Positions 7,561 through 16,147 are shown, counted from the first letter of the stretch. The stretch is DNA of 64,000 nucleotides from QAND01 sp003150225 (GCF_044357945.1 NZ_CP076563.1:1736001-1800000), one strand, 5' to 3'. Made by a program: numbers and translations. Notes: generated from the letters alone by a model not told the origin.

Positions 7561-7570
7561 CTTGCCGCAT
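7547..7570 (-). CDS. Tn916-type upstream mini-ORF MRQGILK
   Basis: ATG CGG CAA GGT ATT CTT AAA TAA on the minus strand is a seven-codon frame that I recall in front of tet(M) in Tn916. Its 3' end coincides with the long inverted repeat. Included as a conserved leader element; translation is not shown. Confidence 0.45.
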   Translation of the reverse strand: MRQGILK

Positions 7571-8039
7571 ATTTTTTACTCCTTTTCTGGATTAAATCAT
7601 TGTATCACATCAGTTTTAGGAAAGCAAGTACCTAAAAGAAATTTTTCTTCCCCTTATATGTAACAATCATACCGGCTTCCTAGCGTTCAGAATGTTTTCT
7701 GCTGTCTGCTGTGGTGTTTGGTTGGAATTGTCCAACCAAAAGCCGATCCGTGGTGTTGTCTGCATTTTACTAAATACAAATTTGTCTTTCTCTTAATTTC
7801 CTATTATACACCAAAATTATGAATATTTCTACCCGCCGTCTATTGACCTCAATTACGAGGGAAATAGGCGGCTTTTTTGTTTCTAAAAAAATATTTTCAA
7901 GAAATTTTTGAAAAAGGGGTGATTTTGGGTGTGCATTTTGACCCCCTTTGTCCAAATGAGTGAAGGGGTTAATTCCGAACCACGAAAAGGTCAGCCCATT
8001 CACTTGTATTTTGACAACTGAATAAATCATTCACTAAGA
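7571..8039. other. AT-rich spacer between tet(W) and ICE genes
   Basis: No gene is supported. A plus-strand terminator-like hairpin lies at 7833-7878. The remainder is AT-rich with short repeats and looks like the other flank of the tet(W) segment. Confidence 0.4.
7833..7878 (+). terminator. Terminator-like hairpin upstream of tet(W)
   Basis: CCGCC plus TATT (from 7833) pairs with AATAGGCGG before TTTTTTG. It may shield the ICE genes on the right from transcription coming from the left. Confidence 0.5.
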
Positions 8040-8291
8040 CTTTAATTCTGATGATTTTAGCCACCTTATCGGGTACGCCGTGACTTCTGCATTGCAGAAC
8101 AGCGAGAACTCCCGGTATAAGTAACAGGTTGCCCCTGTTACGGCGATGACAGTCAGAAGGATAATGATACTTCTCTACGGAGCTGGCGGAGTACCCGGCA
8201 GAGGTGAAATTCCTATGATACAGATTAGCAGTCTGTTCCTTAGTGACTTCCCGTGAGCTTTTTGCTCGGCAAGGGGTGTTGAGAACAAATA
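8040..8291 (+). ncRNA. Possible structured leader RNA ahead of ICE helicase genes
   Basis: A 250-base gene-free stretch with several short hairpins: GTAACAG/CTGTTAC near 8119-8139, GAGC/GCTC near 8256-8268, and GACCGG/CCGGTC at 8298-8321, at the first codons of the next frame. It directly precedes the gene pair ending in a giant helicase. A cis-acting RNA is possible; I cannot confirm a named family by eye. Confidence 0.3.
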
Positions 8292-9026
8292 TTGCCCGAC
8301 CGGTTAGGAAATGAGCCGGTCAAGTACATAGCCATACTGCGATTGGATTACAGAGTATTGACCGAAACAGAGCGCAAATACACCTTCAGTCAAAGCCAGC
8401 AGCTCTCTATGCAGACCGGTCTTATCGGATATTTGAGAGCCGACTTTGGTTCTAACGGGAACGAGTTTTGGACGACTTGGAACGATTTCAGAAAAGACTT
8501 GAAAACCGATGAGTTTAAGGCTGAATTTGATGATGTGATAAACGGATTGCGTGACGGCGATGTTTTGTCCGGCAGGAAGTCTATGTCCTCTTACTGTTAT
8601 TCCACTCCCGACAGCTCCTTTAATGATGACCGCAACCACTACGGCATTCGTCTTGATACGGAAAAGTACAGCTATCTTATGAGGTTTAACCCCAACAGGG
8701 GCGAGTACAGTCTTTACTGCTATTGCTATCAGAAAGAGTGGCTGAACAACCACTTGAAAAATGCCGAGCGTGGTATCCGATTTATTGACCCGCACTATCA
8801 GGAGCAGTTTCGCATTGCGGACGGAGAGAAAATCTCAATTAAGCTCGGCGACGGCAAAACAATGGAGAGAACTTGCAGATATATTGACGACTACCATTTG
8901 GAGGTCGGAACAAATCTCTACCATATCTGCGAATTTGCCGAGCTTTGCGAGAGAAACGGTCATACCGTAGAACCAGCCGCAAAAGAAAACAAAAAACCTG
9001 CAAAGGACAAAGAAAAATCACGATAA
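8292..9026 (+). CDS. Conserved ICE protein of unknown function
   Basis: A 244-residue soluble protein, rich in aromatic and charged residues, with a Lys/Glu-rich tail (PAAKENKKPAKDKEKSR). I recognise the type as a companion of the giant helicase genes of clostridial conjugative elements, but know no function. The start is uncertain: TTG at 8292 gives the listed frame, and the conserved part seems to begin near KYIAILRLDYRVL. It ends 15 bases before the GTG of the helicase remnant and shares its orientation, so the two form an operon. The frame is intact. Confidence 0.6.
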   Translation: MPDRLGNEPVKYIAILRLDYRVLTETERKYTFSQSQQLSMQTGLIGYLRADFGSNGNEFWTTWNDFRKDLKTDEFKAEFDDVINGLRDGDVLSGRKSMSSYCYSTPDSSFNDDRNHYGIRLDTEKYSYLMRFNPNRGEYSLYCYCYQKEWLNNHLKNAERGIRFIDPHYQEQFRIADGEKISIKLGDGKTMERTCRYIDDYHLEVGTNLYHICEFAELCERNGHTVEPAAKENKKPAKDKEKSR

Positions 9027-9041
9027 GGAGGTGCAGACGAG

Positions 9042-9818
9042 GTGGCAAGGAAATTTGACCTGATTTCAGAGCTGTATGAAAGAACCTGTTTTGCGGTTAC
9101 AGACAATCCGGTAAACTGGCAATCGTTTCTGAAAACAGCAGGCAGAAATTTCAGGCTCCGATTTGATGAACAGCTTCTCATTTATGCCCAAAGACCCGAC
9201 GCAACAGCCGTGCTTGAAATCGAACGATGGAACGGTACTTTCGGTCGCTGGGTAAACCGGGGAGCAAAGGGTATTGCCGTATTTGAGGACGCAGACAGAA
9301 GCCGTCAAAGGCTGATTCATTACTTTGATATATCGGACACCCACGAAAGCCGACATTCCCGCCCTGTTCCTATTTGGGAGATGAGACCCGATTATGAAGC
9401 AGAGGTTATCGAAACGCTTGAAAACACTTTCGGGGCGGTAAACGATACAACGAGTATTGAAAATGTCGTCAAAGAGAGCATTGCCAATGCCGTCGAGGAC
9501 AACATCGCAGACTATATCTCCGACTTTATGAGCTTAGGTGCAGGAAGCGATATTGAGTATTTGTCTGCCGATGAAGCAAATGCCTTGTATTTGGAGCTTG
9601 TCAGAAACAGCGTATCATATATGGTTATGGCTCGATTGGGACTGAACGCAGACAAGGTCTATTCTCCCGATGACTTTGCCGGGATTTCAAGCTTCAATTC
9701 ACAGGAAGTTCTCAATGCGGTGGGCATTGCTACAAGCGACATTGCTGAAATGGCATTGCTCCCTGTCAGCAGAACAATCAGCACGCTCAGCAAGGAAAAT
9801 CGCATAATTGATGTATGA
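9042..9818 (+). pseudogene. N-terminal fragment of a giant ICE helicase
   Basis: GTG at 9042 behind AAGGAGGTG starts a 258-residue frame beginning MARKFDLISELYERTCFAV. This is the standard N-terminus of the very large (usually over 2000 residues) SNF2/DEAD helicase-methylase proteins of clostridial ICEs. None of the helicase motifs is present because the frame ends at 9818, where unrelated sortase sequence begins. The fragment's own codons are undamaged, suggesting one deletion or recombination rather than slow decay. It is very unlikely to work as a helicase. Confidence 0.7.
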
Positions 9819-10122
9819 CAATCTGATTGAGGTGGTGGAGACCGAGCCTGAAGAAACCAAAGAGCCGATGAACTACTCCGAGAAAAAGACTTTTATCCCG
9901 GAATATCAGGAGCTTTATCTGCAAAACAACGATATGGTCGGTTGGATTAAGGTTGAGGACACGAAAATCAATTATCCCGTTATGCAGTCAAAGGACAACC
10001 CGAACTTCTATCTGAAGCACGGCTTTGATAAAGCATACACCGACTACGGTTGTCCCTATGTTCAGGAAAACTGCGATATGGAACTGCCAAGCGACAATAT
10101 CATCATCTACGGTCATCATATG
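9808..10122 (+). pseudogene. Sortase B fragment
   Basis: About 105 residues match the central region of class B sortases: a segment around NNDMVGWIKVEDTKINYPVMQ and the motif IIIYGHHM, which carries the catalytic His. The N-terminal membrane anchor and the C-terminal part with the catalytic Cys (TLxTC region) and Arg are missing. Coding similarity stops at about 10122 and DNA methylase sequence starts. In ICEs, sortase B genes lie in the conjugation region, so this piece joins DNA that is normally far from the helicase 5' end. Confidence 0.7.
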
Positions 10123-10125
10123 GCT

Positions 10126-10815
10126 TGTTCTCGGCTCGTTGCATGGACGAAACACAGGATGACTTCAGTGCAGCTGAGGCTGTAGAGTGCATTCCGAATA
10201 CAAACCCGTTCCTGAAACATTTGATGAAAGAATGCTTAGGAGCCGAGAATACAGGCAAACTGTCCTTTGACGAACTTGAGATTGGTAACGTTGTGGATCT
10301 CTTGAAGCATACTAAGACAGATGCTATTATTGCTGACTTCAACCGTCAGACTGGCGGTGGTCGTGAAGATCCTGTTATCCATTTCTATGAGGAATTCTTG
10401 ACCGCATACGACAAGATGCAGAAAGTTCAGCGTGGAGTTTATTATACTCCGCAACCAGTTGTGAATTTCATTGTCCGCGCGGTAGATACCATCATCAAAA
10501 AGGATTTTGGCCTCGATGACGGCCTCGCTTCTACTGAAACCAAGACTATTAAAGTTATGCGACAAAGCAAGCGTCGCGTTGGGTATTACTATACGCAGGT
10601 AGAAGACACTGAAGAGGTTCCTGCTGTTCAGGTTCTTGATCCTGCAACCGGCACTGGCACGTTCATCCGGCAGACGATCTTGCAAATATATGAGAATTTC
10701 AAAGAGAAGAACAAAGGTCTTTCTCCAGATGATCTGAAGAAGGTTTGGAATGCCTATGTTCCAGAGCATCTGCTTCCCCGCATCAATGCTTTTGAATTGA
10801 TGATGGCTCCATATG
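10126..10815 (+). pseudogene. Fragment of an adenine-specific DNA methylase (restriction-modification enzyme)
   Basis: About 228 codons encode the N6-adenine methyltransferase core start: the region KVQRGVYYTPQPVVNFIVRA and motif I VLDPATGTGTF, which binds SAM, followed by PEHLLPRINAFELMMAPYA. Such modules occur in type ISP/IIG single-chain restriction-modification proteins. The catalytic NPPY motif, the N-terminal nuclease/helicase and the C-terminal specificity domain are absent. It is fused at both ends to unrelated frames (sortase on the left, helicase tail on the right) and is therefore dead. Confidence 0.7.
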
Positions 10816-11040
10816 CTTCGCTCTTACATTGAGTTTGCTATGAATGGTGAGGCAACGCTGGCCGCTGCACACAGGAACAACAGACCTGATGATTTTGCAG
10901 ATTCTATTGCTCAGTTCATTCGGGAACAAGGCTTTAGGGTGCAGCAATACGTTGGTTGCTCTGGATATAGAATTGATATTGCCGTTGAGCATCCCTCCGA
11001 CACCGTAAAACAGTTTGTTGCCGGTGTTGAATGCGATGGT
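10813..11040 (+). pseudogene. C-terminal endonuclease-like fragment of a DUF4011/DUF3320-type helicase
   Basis: The 76-residue stretch includes DDFADSIAQFIREQGFRVQQYVGCSGYRIDIAVEHP and resembles the Vsr/DUF559-like nuclease tail of large superfamily I helicases linked to phage defence. The piece begins at a methylase junction and is cut at VECDG, before the rest of the nuclease fold. Only family resemblance supports the call; the fragment cannot be active. Confidence 0.5.
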
Positions 11041-11221
11041 TTCTCGTAAGTGCGTGATGAGAATCAACAGTAAGCGATTCGTTCACGGCATTATGAAATC
11101 CAATGATCTGGATATATCAAGGACCTATACGCTGTCAGGGGAGTACCTCCAGAATAAAAACACGGCTGTATTCTCACTGGTAGACGGAGTAACCCTTCGG
11201 ACAATCAAAGAGGCAGATTAA
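11041..11221 (+). pseudogene. Unidentified C-terminal fragment
   Basis: After the helicase-tail junction a different frame continues for about 60 codons (RINSKRFVHGIMKSNDLDISRTY onward) to TAA at 11221. It has coding character but no recognisable domain and no start of its own. It ends seven bases before the next intact small gene, with which it may have shared an operon. Confidence 0.3.
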
Positions 11222-11228
11222 AACAGCC

Positions 11229-11531
11229 ATGAACCTATATAACACTGCTCCTGAATTCCAGGGGAAGCTACTCCATATCTGTGAAGTCTGCGGTAGGAAA
11301 GATATTCTGACGCCACAGGAAGCATTTGACCAGGGATGGGACTATCCACCCATGATGGGACATTTCGGCGTTCTTTCTCCAAGGACATGCCCTAACTGCA
11401 ATATGATGGATACAGTGTGGGCGGCAATTACGATGTTGGGCAAGAGAGTCGAGAATTTGACCGATGAGCAACAGCAAGTGATAGTGAGAATTGTTTCAGA
11501 ACCGGACAGTATTCTCGTTCATGATGAATGA
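11229..11531 (+). CDS. Small zinc-ribbon-like protein
   Basis: A 100-residue protein with two CxxC pairs (CEVC near residue 18 and CPNC near residue 56), typical of a small zinc ribbon, separated by a conserved-looking aromatic stretch (WDYPPMMGHFGVLSPRT). The length seems complete, from MNLYNTAPEF to DE. I recognise it only as a recurrent small hypothetical of clostridial mobile DNA. It is the only apparently intact gene in the 9.8-12.4 kb fragment zone. No strong ribosome site is visible in front of it. Confidence 0.5.
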   Translation: MNLYNTAPEFQGKLLHICEVCGRKDILTPQEAFDQGWDYPPMMGHFGVLSPRTCPNCNMMDTVWAAITMLGKRVENLTDEQQQVIVRIVSEPDSILVHDE

Positions 11532-11873
11532 AAGTATTTTGCTGCTTTATCGGACTAAATTGGTCAGACACCTTGAAAAATGGGAGTTTCTTTGCTAAAA
11601 TAATATAGCTGAAATTGAGCAGCACATCGATTTTATTGTACCGCAGAGAAACAGGGCACTTTTTGCCGACAATGAAGCCGCGTCTCCTTAGTCACCAAAT
11701 TAGTCTCCAGATAATGCGATTGATAAAGCATTTTTTGAAATGATATGGCATCTCAGAGCCCAGAAAAATGGGTTAATGGATTTCGAGCTTTCCTTTGGTA
11801 TGGAAGCCATTATGAAGGTTTTTCTGGCCTGTGGAACGATTTGACATTTTGATGGGATGCGGCCTAAAATAGT
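11532..11873. other. Degenerate spacer with a small ORF remnant
   Basis: No gene is supported. A 47-codon frame at 11704-11844 (including FFEMIWHLRAQKNGLMDFEL) has coding-like composition, no usable start and no recognisable family, and is probably another gene scrap. Confidence 0.3.
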
Positions 11874-12356
11874 TTCCCCACAATGAAGCCCTTGGGTCAG
11901 CAGAAGAAGGATGACACAGCAAAAGCGGAAAACACTGCTGCTCCTGCTGCTGAAGCAGCTTCCGCCATTGAAGAAGTTATTGACTTCTCCAAGGTTGAGA
12001 TTGAGCCTCTGTTTACGGATTTTGTTGATTTTGAGACATTCTCTAAGAGCGATTTTCGTGCAGTAAAGGTTTTGGCCTGCGAAGCAGTACCGAAGTCCAA
12101 AAAGCTATTAAAGTTCACATTGGACGACGGAACAGACGAAAACCGCACCATTTTAAGCGGAATTCATGCTTATTATGAGCCGGAAGAGCTGGTTGGGAAG
12201 ACTTGCATCGCCATCACGAACCTGCCGCCTCGCCCCATGATGGGCATTGAATCCTGCGGCATGCTGATCTCAGCAGTCCATCAGGAAGAGGGAGAGGAAA
12301 GACTCCATCTTCTCATGGTGGATGACCACATCCCTGCAGGCGCAAAGCTGTACTAA
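11874..12356 (+). pseudogene. C-terminal tRNA-binding domain of methionyl-tRNA synthetase, copy 1
   Basis: About 160 residues starting FPTMKPLG, then an Ala/Glu-rich linker and an EMAPII/Trbp111-type OB fold (FSKSDFRAVKVLACEAVPKSKKLLKFTLDDG, ILSGI, PEELVGK, GMLISA, IPAGAKLY). This is the C-terminal dimerization and tRNA-binding domain of bacterial MetRS. The catalytic and anticodon domains are missing: the upstream frame is unrelated, and no ribosome site precedes the internal ATG at 11883. A standalone tRNA-binding protein cannot be excluded, but truncation is more likely. A second copy lies at 14491-15000. Confidence 0.75.
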
Positions 12357-12392
12357 AATACAGAAAAATTTGCATAGTTTTGAGTTTTACAC

Positions 12393-12430
12393 AGCTCCTG
12401 AGAAGTTACAGCTTCTCGGGAGCTTCTTTC
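12393..12430 (+). terminator. Terminator after MetRS tail copy 1
   Basis: AGCTCCTGAGAAG (12393-12405) pairs with CTTCTCGGGAGCT (12412-12424), followed by a T-rich tail. It appears to be the natural end of a former metG gene. Confidence 0.7.
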
Positions 12431-12453
12431 ATTATATCAACAGTGTTGTGGCC

Positions 12454-12482
12454 TTGATGCTTACGTATGCCTATGTTATAAT
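12454..12482 (+). promoter_or_regulatory. Promoter of the collagen-like lipoprotein gene
   Basis: TTGATG (12454-12459), 17-base spacer, consensus TATAAT (12477-12482), located 39 bases before the chosen ATG. Confidence 0.75.
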
Positions 12483-12520
12483 AATATAGTTATATTTATA
12501 CTATGAAAGAGGCTATAAAC

Positions 12521-13957
12521 ATGAAAAAGATCATGATTGGTATTATTACCGTTTTTTTGATATTCGTGTTATGCGCAGGTTGTTCATCAACGACAAATGG
12601 TAGCAGTTCTAATGCATTGATCGTAGAAGATGGAATGATAAAGTATTCTAACAATGGCAAACTTGAAGAAGTAATTGCCTTAGAAGATTTATTGACCGGT
12701 AAGGACAATACTTCAGTTATTGGTTCAAAAGAGATCGAACTGTTTGTTGAAGATGGGTATATTGTCTGGAATTATATTGGAGAGACATCTGTCCACAAAT
12801 TGATTGCAATTGAAGATCTAATAGGAAAACAGGGAGAAACCGGAGCTAAAGGTGCTACAGGAGCTACCGGTGCTCAAGGCCCTGCCGGTGCTACCGGAGC
12901 AACCGGCCCTCAAGGTGCGGCAGGAGCTGATGGATCCAGTGCTTATATTTGGGTAAAATATTTAGACAACGATCCCGGTCAATCTACTAATGAAGATTTA
13001 TTAGATACCTGCAGTAATTATATGGGTATATATTATGGTACTTTAGCCAGTGCACCAAACGATATTGCCAGTTACCAATGGTATAAAATCAAAGGTGAAA
13101 AAGGAGATCAAGGTATTCAAGGTGAGCAGGGAATCCAAGGTGAGCAGGGTATTCAAGGTATCCAAGGTATCCAAGGTGAGCAGGGTATTCAGGGCGAAAA
13201 AGGTGACAAGGGAGATCAGGGTGAAACCGGTGCTCGGGGAGAGGCAGGATCTGACGGAGCAAACGCTTATGTTTGGATCAGATATTTAGCAAACGCTCCC
13301 GAAAGCTCAAACAACTCTGATTTATCAGAAAATCCAAATAATTATATGGGAATTTATTCCGGCAATTCCGATACAGCACCAACTGCAATCTCAAGTTATC
13401 AATGGTTCAAAATAAAAGGTGAACAAGGCGAAAAAGGTGACAAGGGAGATCAGGGTGAAAAAGGAGATACCGGTGAAACCGGAGCAACAGGCCCTCAGGG
13501 CCTACAAGGTGAACAGGGCAGTTTTGACCTTGAAACATATTATGATAATCTTGCTGTAGTGTCATTCAGTATTTATGGTTCATTGGATGGTTCAAACTTT
13601 TCGGCAACAAGATCATCTACTATAGCGTACGAAGGAAGCAATATCGATGTTGGAGTTGATAATGACGGCCTCAACCTCTATATTAAAAGCAGTGGTGACT
13701 ACATCATAGAACTTGATGGCGTTGTCTCCTTTGATACTGCAGGTACGGGAGGATCAACAACATGGAATGTGTTGTCTAGTTTCGTTTCATCATCAGTAAC
13801 CGTCAACAATGCAGATGGTTATGGTCATTTTTATGCAGTGTCAAACCAGATTGGAGGAGGACAATTTACAACGGTTCAGATCAATATGTCGAGGGACTGG
13901 GCGGGCAATATCAGTAAATACAACTGCGAACTCACATTCAAGATACATAAAAAGTAA
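12521..13957 (+). CDS. Surface lipoprotein with collagen-like Gly-X-Y repeats
   Basis: A 478-residue protein. Residues 1-20 are a lipoprotein signal with lipobox LCAGC (Cys21). Three collagen-like Gly-X-Y blocks lie at about residues 101-136, 191-247 and 300-334, rich in GEQGIQ, GEKGDQ and GATGPQ triplets. Between them sit two copies of a ~55-residue domain (AYIWVKYL to YQWYKIKG, and AYVWIRYL to YQWFKIKG). The last ~140 residues are Ser/Thr/Gly-rich with likely beta structure and may form a trimer head. Family knowledge suggests a membrane-anchored fibrous trimer on the cell surface. The start at 12521 is favoured over 12503 by AAAGAGG at the right spacing. Its good promoter and terminator contrast with the broken genes around it. 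Confidence 0.85.
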   Translation: MKKIMIGIITVFLIFVLCAGCSSTTNGSSSNALIVEDGMIKYSNNGKLEEVIALEDLLTGKDNTSVIGSKEIELFVEDGYIVWNYIGETSVHKLIAIEDLIGKQGETGAKGATGATGAQGPAGATGATGPQGAAGADGSSAYIWVKYLDNDPGQSTNEDLLDTCSNYMGIYYGTLASAPNDIASYQWYKIKGEKGDQGIQGEQGIQGEQGIQGIQGIQGEQGIQGEKGDKGDQGETGARGEAGSDGANAYVWIRYLANAPESSNNSDLSENPNNYMGIYSGNSDTAPTAISSYQWFKIKGEQGEKGDKGDQGEKGDTGETGATGPQGLQGEQGSFDLETYYDNLAVVSFSIYGSLDGSNFSATRSSTIAYEGSNIDVGVDNDGLNLYIKSSGDYIIELDGVVSFDTAGTGGSTTWNVLSSFVSSSVTVNNADGYGHFYAVSNQIGGGQFTTVQINMSRDWAGNISKYNCELTFKIHKK

Positions 13958-13989
13958 TACAGAGTTTATATCATAATATAATAACCAGT

Positions 13990-14021
13990 GGATGTCATCT
14001 GAAACAGGGTGACATCCTTTT
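13990..14021 (+). terminator. Terminator of the collagen-like gene
   Basis: GGATGTCA (13990-13997) pairs with TGACATCC (14010-14017), then TTTT. Confidence 0.8.
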
Positions 14022-14107
14022 CTTATGGTTTGATGCTAAATATGAAAATACATACTTATATGAATATTAGGCTCATATTCGTATGTGTTTTAAATTAATT
14101 TAATGAG

Positions 14108-14380
14108 ATGAAAAAGTCCCATTGTTTTCAAGTTGAGAAACGTAGAGCCTTAACAAAACCGGAGAAGGAGTTATTTCTTGAATATCTGAAAAACATTCCG
14201 ACCTCAAAGTATTGGTATCCGGTGTTTGCGGTTATGATTGGCACGGAACTTCGTGTTGGAGAGCTTACGGGTTTCAGAAGATGCGATATTGATTTGAAAG
14301 AAGGGATCATGGATATGAACCACACGCTGGTTTACTATGACCATCGTGCTGAGGAAAGCAAGCGTGACGGAATGCTTTAG
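14108..14380 (+). pseudogene. Fragment of a Tn916-type tyrosine integrase
   Basis: Ninety residues with the start of the catalytic domain of Tn916-like integrases: RRALTKPEKELFLEYLKN, WYPVFAVMIGTELRVGELTGFR (containing the first catalytic Arg) and a region corresponding to MNHTLVYY. The N-terminal arm-binding part and the later H-R-H and Tyr residues are absent. The frame stops at 14380, where similarity also ends. It shows that a Tn916-family element once had an end near here. Confidence 0.75.
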
Positions 14381-14490
14381 AGCATTTACATCAATTTTTA
14401 CACAAAGCACCCATGAAACGAATCGAAAATATAGTAAAGCAGGATTTTGAAAAAATCTGATTTGCGGCTTATTTTGAACTATGTTGCGTT

Positions 14491-15000
14491 ATGGCAAGAA
14501 TTGAAACGATGTCCTCAATCGTCCCCACAATGAAGCCTTTAGATGGTGCAAATAAGAAAAATGATGTTAAAAAGCCGGTTTCTGAAGCACCTGAAAAAAA
14601 TGTAGAAGCTGAACCTGAAAAGATTGACTTCTCCAATGTGAAGATTGAACCAATCTTTGAGGAAATGGTTGATTTTGATACATTTGCTAAGTCTGATTTC
14701 AGAGCGGTTAAGATTCTGGCTTGTGAAGAAGTGCCGAAGTCCAAGAAGCTTCTCAAGTTCACATTAGACGACGGCGAACGGAAAGACCGTGTGATTTTAA
14801 GCGGTATTCACGAGTATTACGATCCGGAAGAACTGGTTGGAAAGACAGCGATCGCTATCGTAAATCTGCCGCCGAGAAAGATGATGGGCATCGACTCCGA
14901 GGGTATGCTGATTTCAGCGGTACATGAGGAAGATGGTCGTGAAGGGCTCAATCTTTTAATGGTTGATAACCACATTCCGGCAGGGGCGAAGCTCTATTAA
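14491..15000 (+). pseudogene. C-terminal tRNA-binding domain of methionyl-tRNA synthetase, copy 2
   Basis: 169 residues: a short unrelated-looking start, then VPTMKPLD, a Lys/Glu-rich linker and the same OB fold as copy 1 (FAKSDFRAVKILACEEVPKSKKLLKFTLDDG to IPAGAKLY). The linker and third positions differ clearly, so these are two diverged sources, not a recent duplication. As in copy 1, the catalytic and anticodon-binding parts are missing and no clear ribosome site is present. It ends with its own terminator at 15084. It is the last mobile-type item before the chromosomal genes. Confidence 0.75.
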
Positions 15001-15083
15001 GATGATGTAGGGATGCACCGTTTTATCCATAGAACGAGATGTACCTCATTTGATACAGAAAACGATGCAGAGCATCATCGGCA

Positions 15084-15125
15084 AAATAAATGGGCAGTCC
15101 TCAACACGGGGCTGCCCATTTATTT
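15084..15125 (+). terminator. Strong terminator after MetRS tail copy 2
   Basis: AAATAAATGGGCAGTCC pairs with a downstream GGGGCTGCCCATTTATTT across a short loop. It may act in both directions and lies near the end of the mobile region. Confidence 0.8.
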
Positions 15126-15495
15126 GTCAAGAAAAAGGGAAATTACCGATTGGTTTTTCATTGTAGCGGTTATTGAGAATAGCTATAATGTGGCTCAGAA
15201 GAGAGATGAATTATGAGTTTATGGAGATGTCAAACTAGAATGAAAACAGTTGGACTTTTATGTCTTTGCCATGAAACCCATTGGGAAATGAGGGAAGTAA
15301 AAAGCCAGTAACCTTGGGAGGGTGCGGGTCCAGGAAGCCTTGTGAAAAAGCTAAAATTCACCCACTTGCCCCAAACTTCCCCCAGATGCCGCCTTTCCAT
15401 TGGGAAAGGCCAGGGGGATGGGGAGAGGGGCCCAATCCAAAACAAGCCCAATGTGTTTTTGCCGGAAAGAAAGATCAGGAGGGTATGATGAAAAG
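15126..15495. other. Transition from mobile to chromosomal DNA
   Basis: No gene is supported over about 370 bases. Composition changes from AT-rich to GC-rich between about 15.2 and 15.4 kb. A ribosome site AGGAGGG (15478-15484) near the end serves the lipoprotein gene. No clear direct repeat marking an attachment site could be identified by eye. Confidence 0.4.
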
Positions 15496-16104
15496 ATGAA
15501 AAGAGGAGTGGTCATTCTTTTATCCCTGGCCATGTGCGCGGGCCTTTGCGCCTGTGGCAATCCACCCCAGACGGTTCCAACCGAAGAACCAGGAGCAACC
15601 TTGGACGCGGGCCAGAGCACGCCTACCCCATCTCCGGCGCCCAGCGCCCCGGAACAGGGGATCTCTGAACAGCGCGCTCGGGAAATCGCCCTGGCGGATG
15701 CGGGCGTATCGGAGGATTCCGTAACCGCCATACGCGTGAAACGGGATGTGGAGAAGGGCGTCTATGTCTACGATGTGGAGTTCTATGCCGGGGGCAAGGA
15801 ATATGATTATGAGATTGCTGCAGCGGACGGCAGCATTCTGAAAAAGGACTTCGAGGTGGAGGACCATTGGTACCATGGCGGCTCCGCCCCCCAGACGGGA
15901 ATTTCCCAAGAGCAAGCGGAGGAGATTGCGCTTCAGCGGGTGCCGGGCGCTCAGGCGGAGCAGATTCGGCTGAACCTGGAGATGGACGATGGGCGCATGG
16001 TCTATGAAGGGAAGATCATCCACCAGGAGCGGGAGTACGATTTTGAAATCGACGCTGACACAGGGGAGATCATCAGCTGGGAAGAGGAATCGGTTTTCGA
16101 CTGA
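15496..16104 (+). CDS. PepSY-domain lipoprotein
   Basis: A 202-residue protein with a lipoprotein signal (lipobox LCAC, Cys20), a Pro/Thr/Ser-rich spacer (TPTPSPAPSAP) and two PepSY-type repeats, each starting IS(E/Q)xxA and ending in (Y/F)xYEIxAxDGxI or YDFEIDADTGEI. PepSY domains are small extracytoplasmic modules linked to protease inhibition or signal sensing near the membrane. The start at 15496 gives a good signal peptide; the in-frame extension upstream runs over the ribosome site. A terminator follows directly. It is the first chromosomal gene after the mobile region. Confidence 0.8.
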   Translation: MKRGVVILLSLAMCAGLCACGNPPQTVPTEEPGATLDAGQSTPTPSPAPSAPEQGISEQRAREIALADAGVSEDSVTAIRVKRDVEKGVYVYDVEFYAGGKEYDYEIAAADGSILKKDFEVEDHWYHGGSAPQTGISQEQAEEIALQRVPGAQAEQIRLNLEMDDGRMVYEGKIIHQEREYDFEIDADTGEIISWEEESVFD

Positions 16105-16147
16105 GCCCGGCTAAAAGAGGGATCCCGCGGGGATTCCATGAGAACGC

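Noticed and set aside
13093..13260. Short regular repeats that could suggest a CRISPR array
   Set aside because: The period is that of Gly-X-Y codons within an intact reading frame; no spacers.
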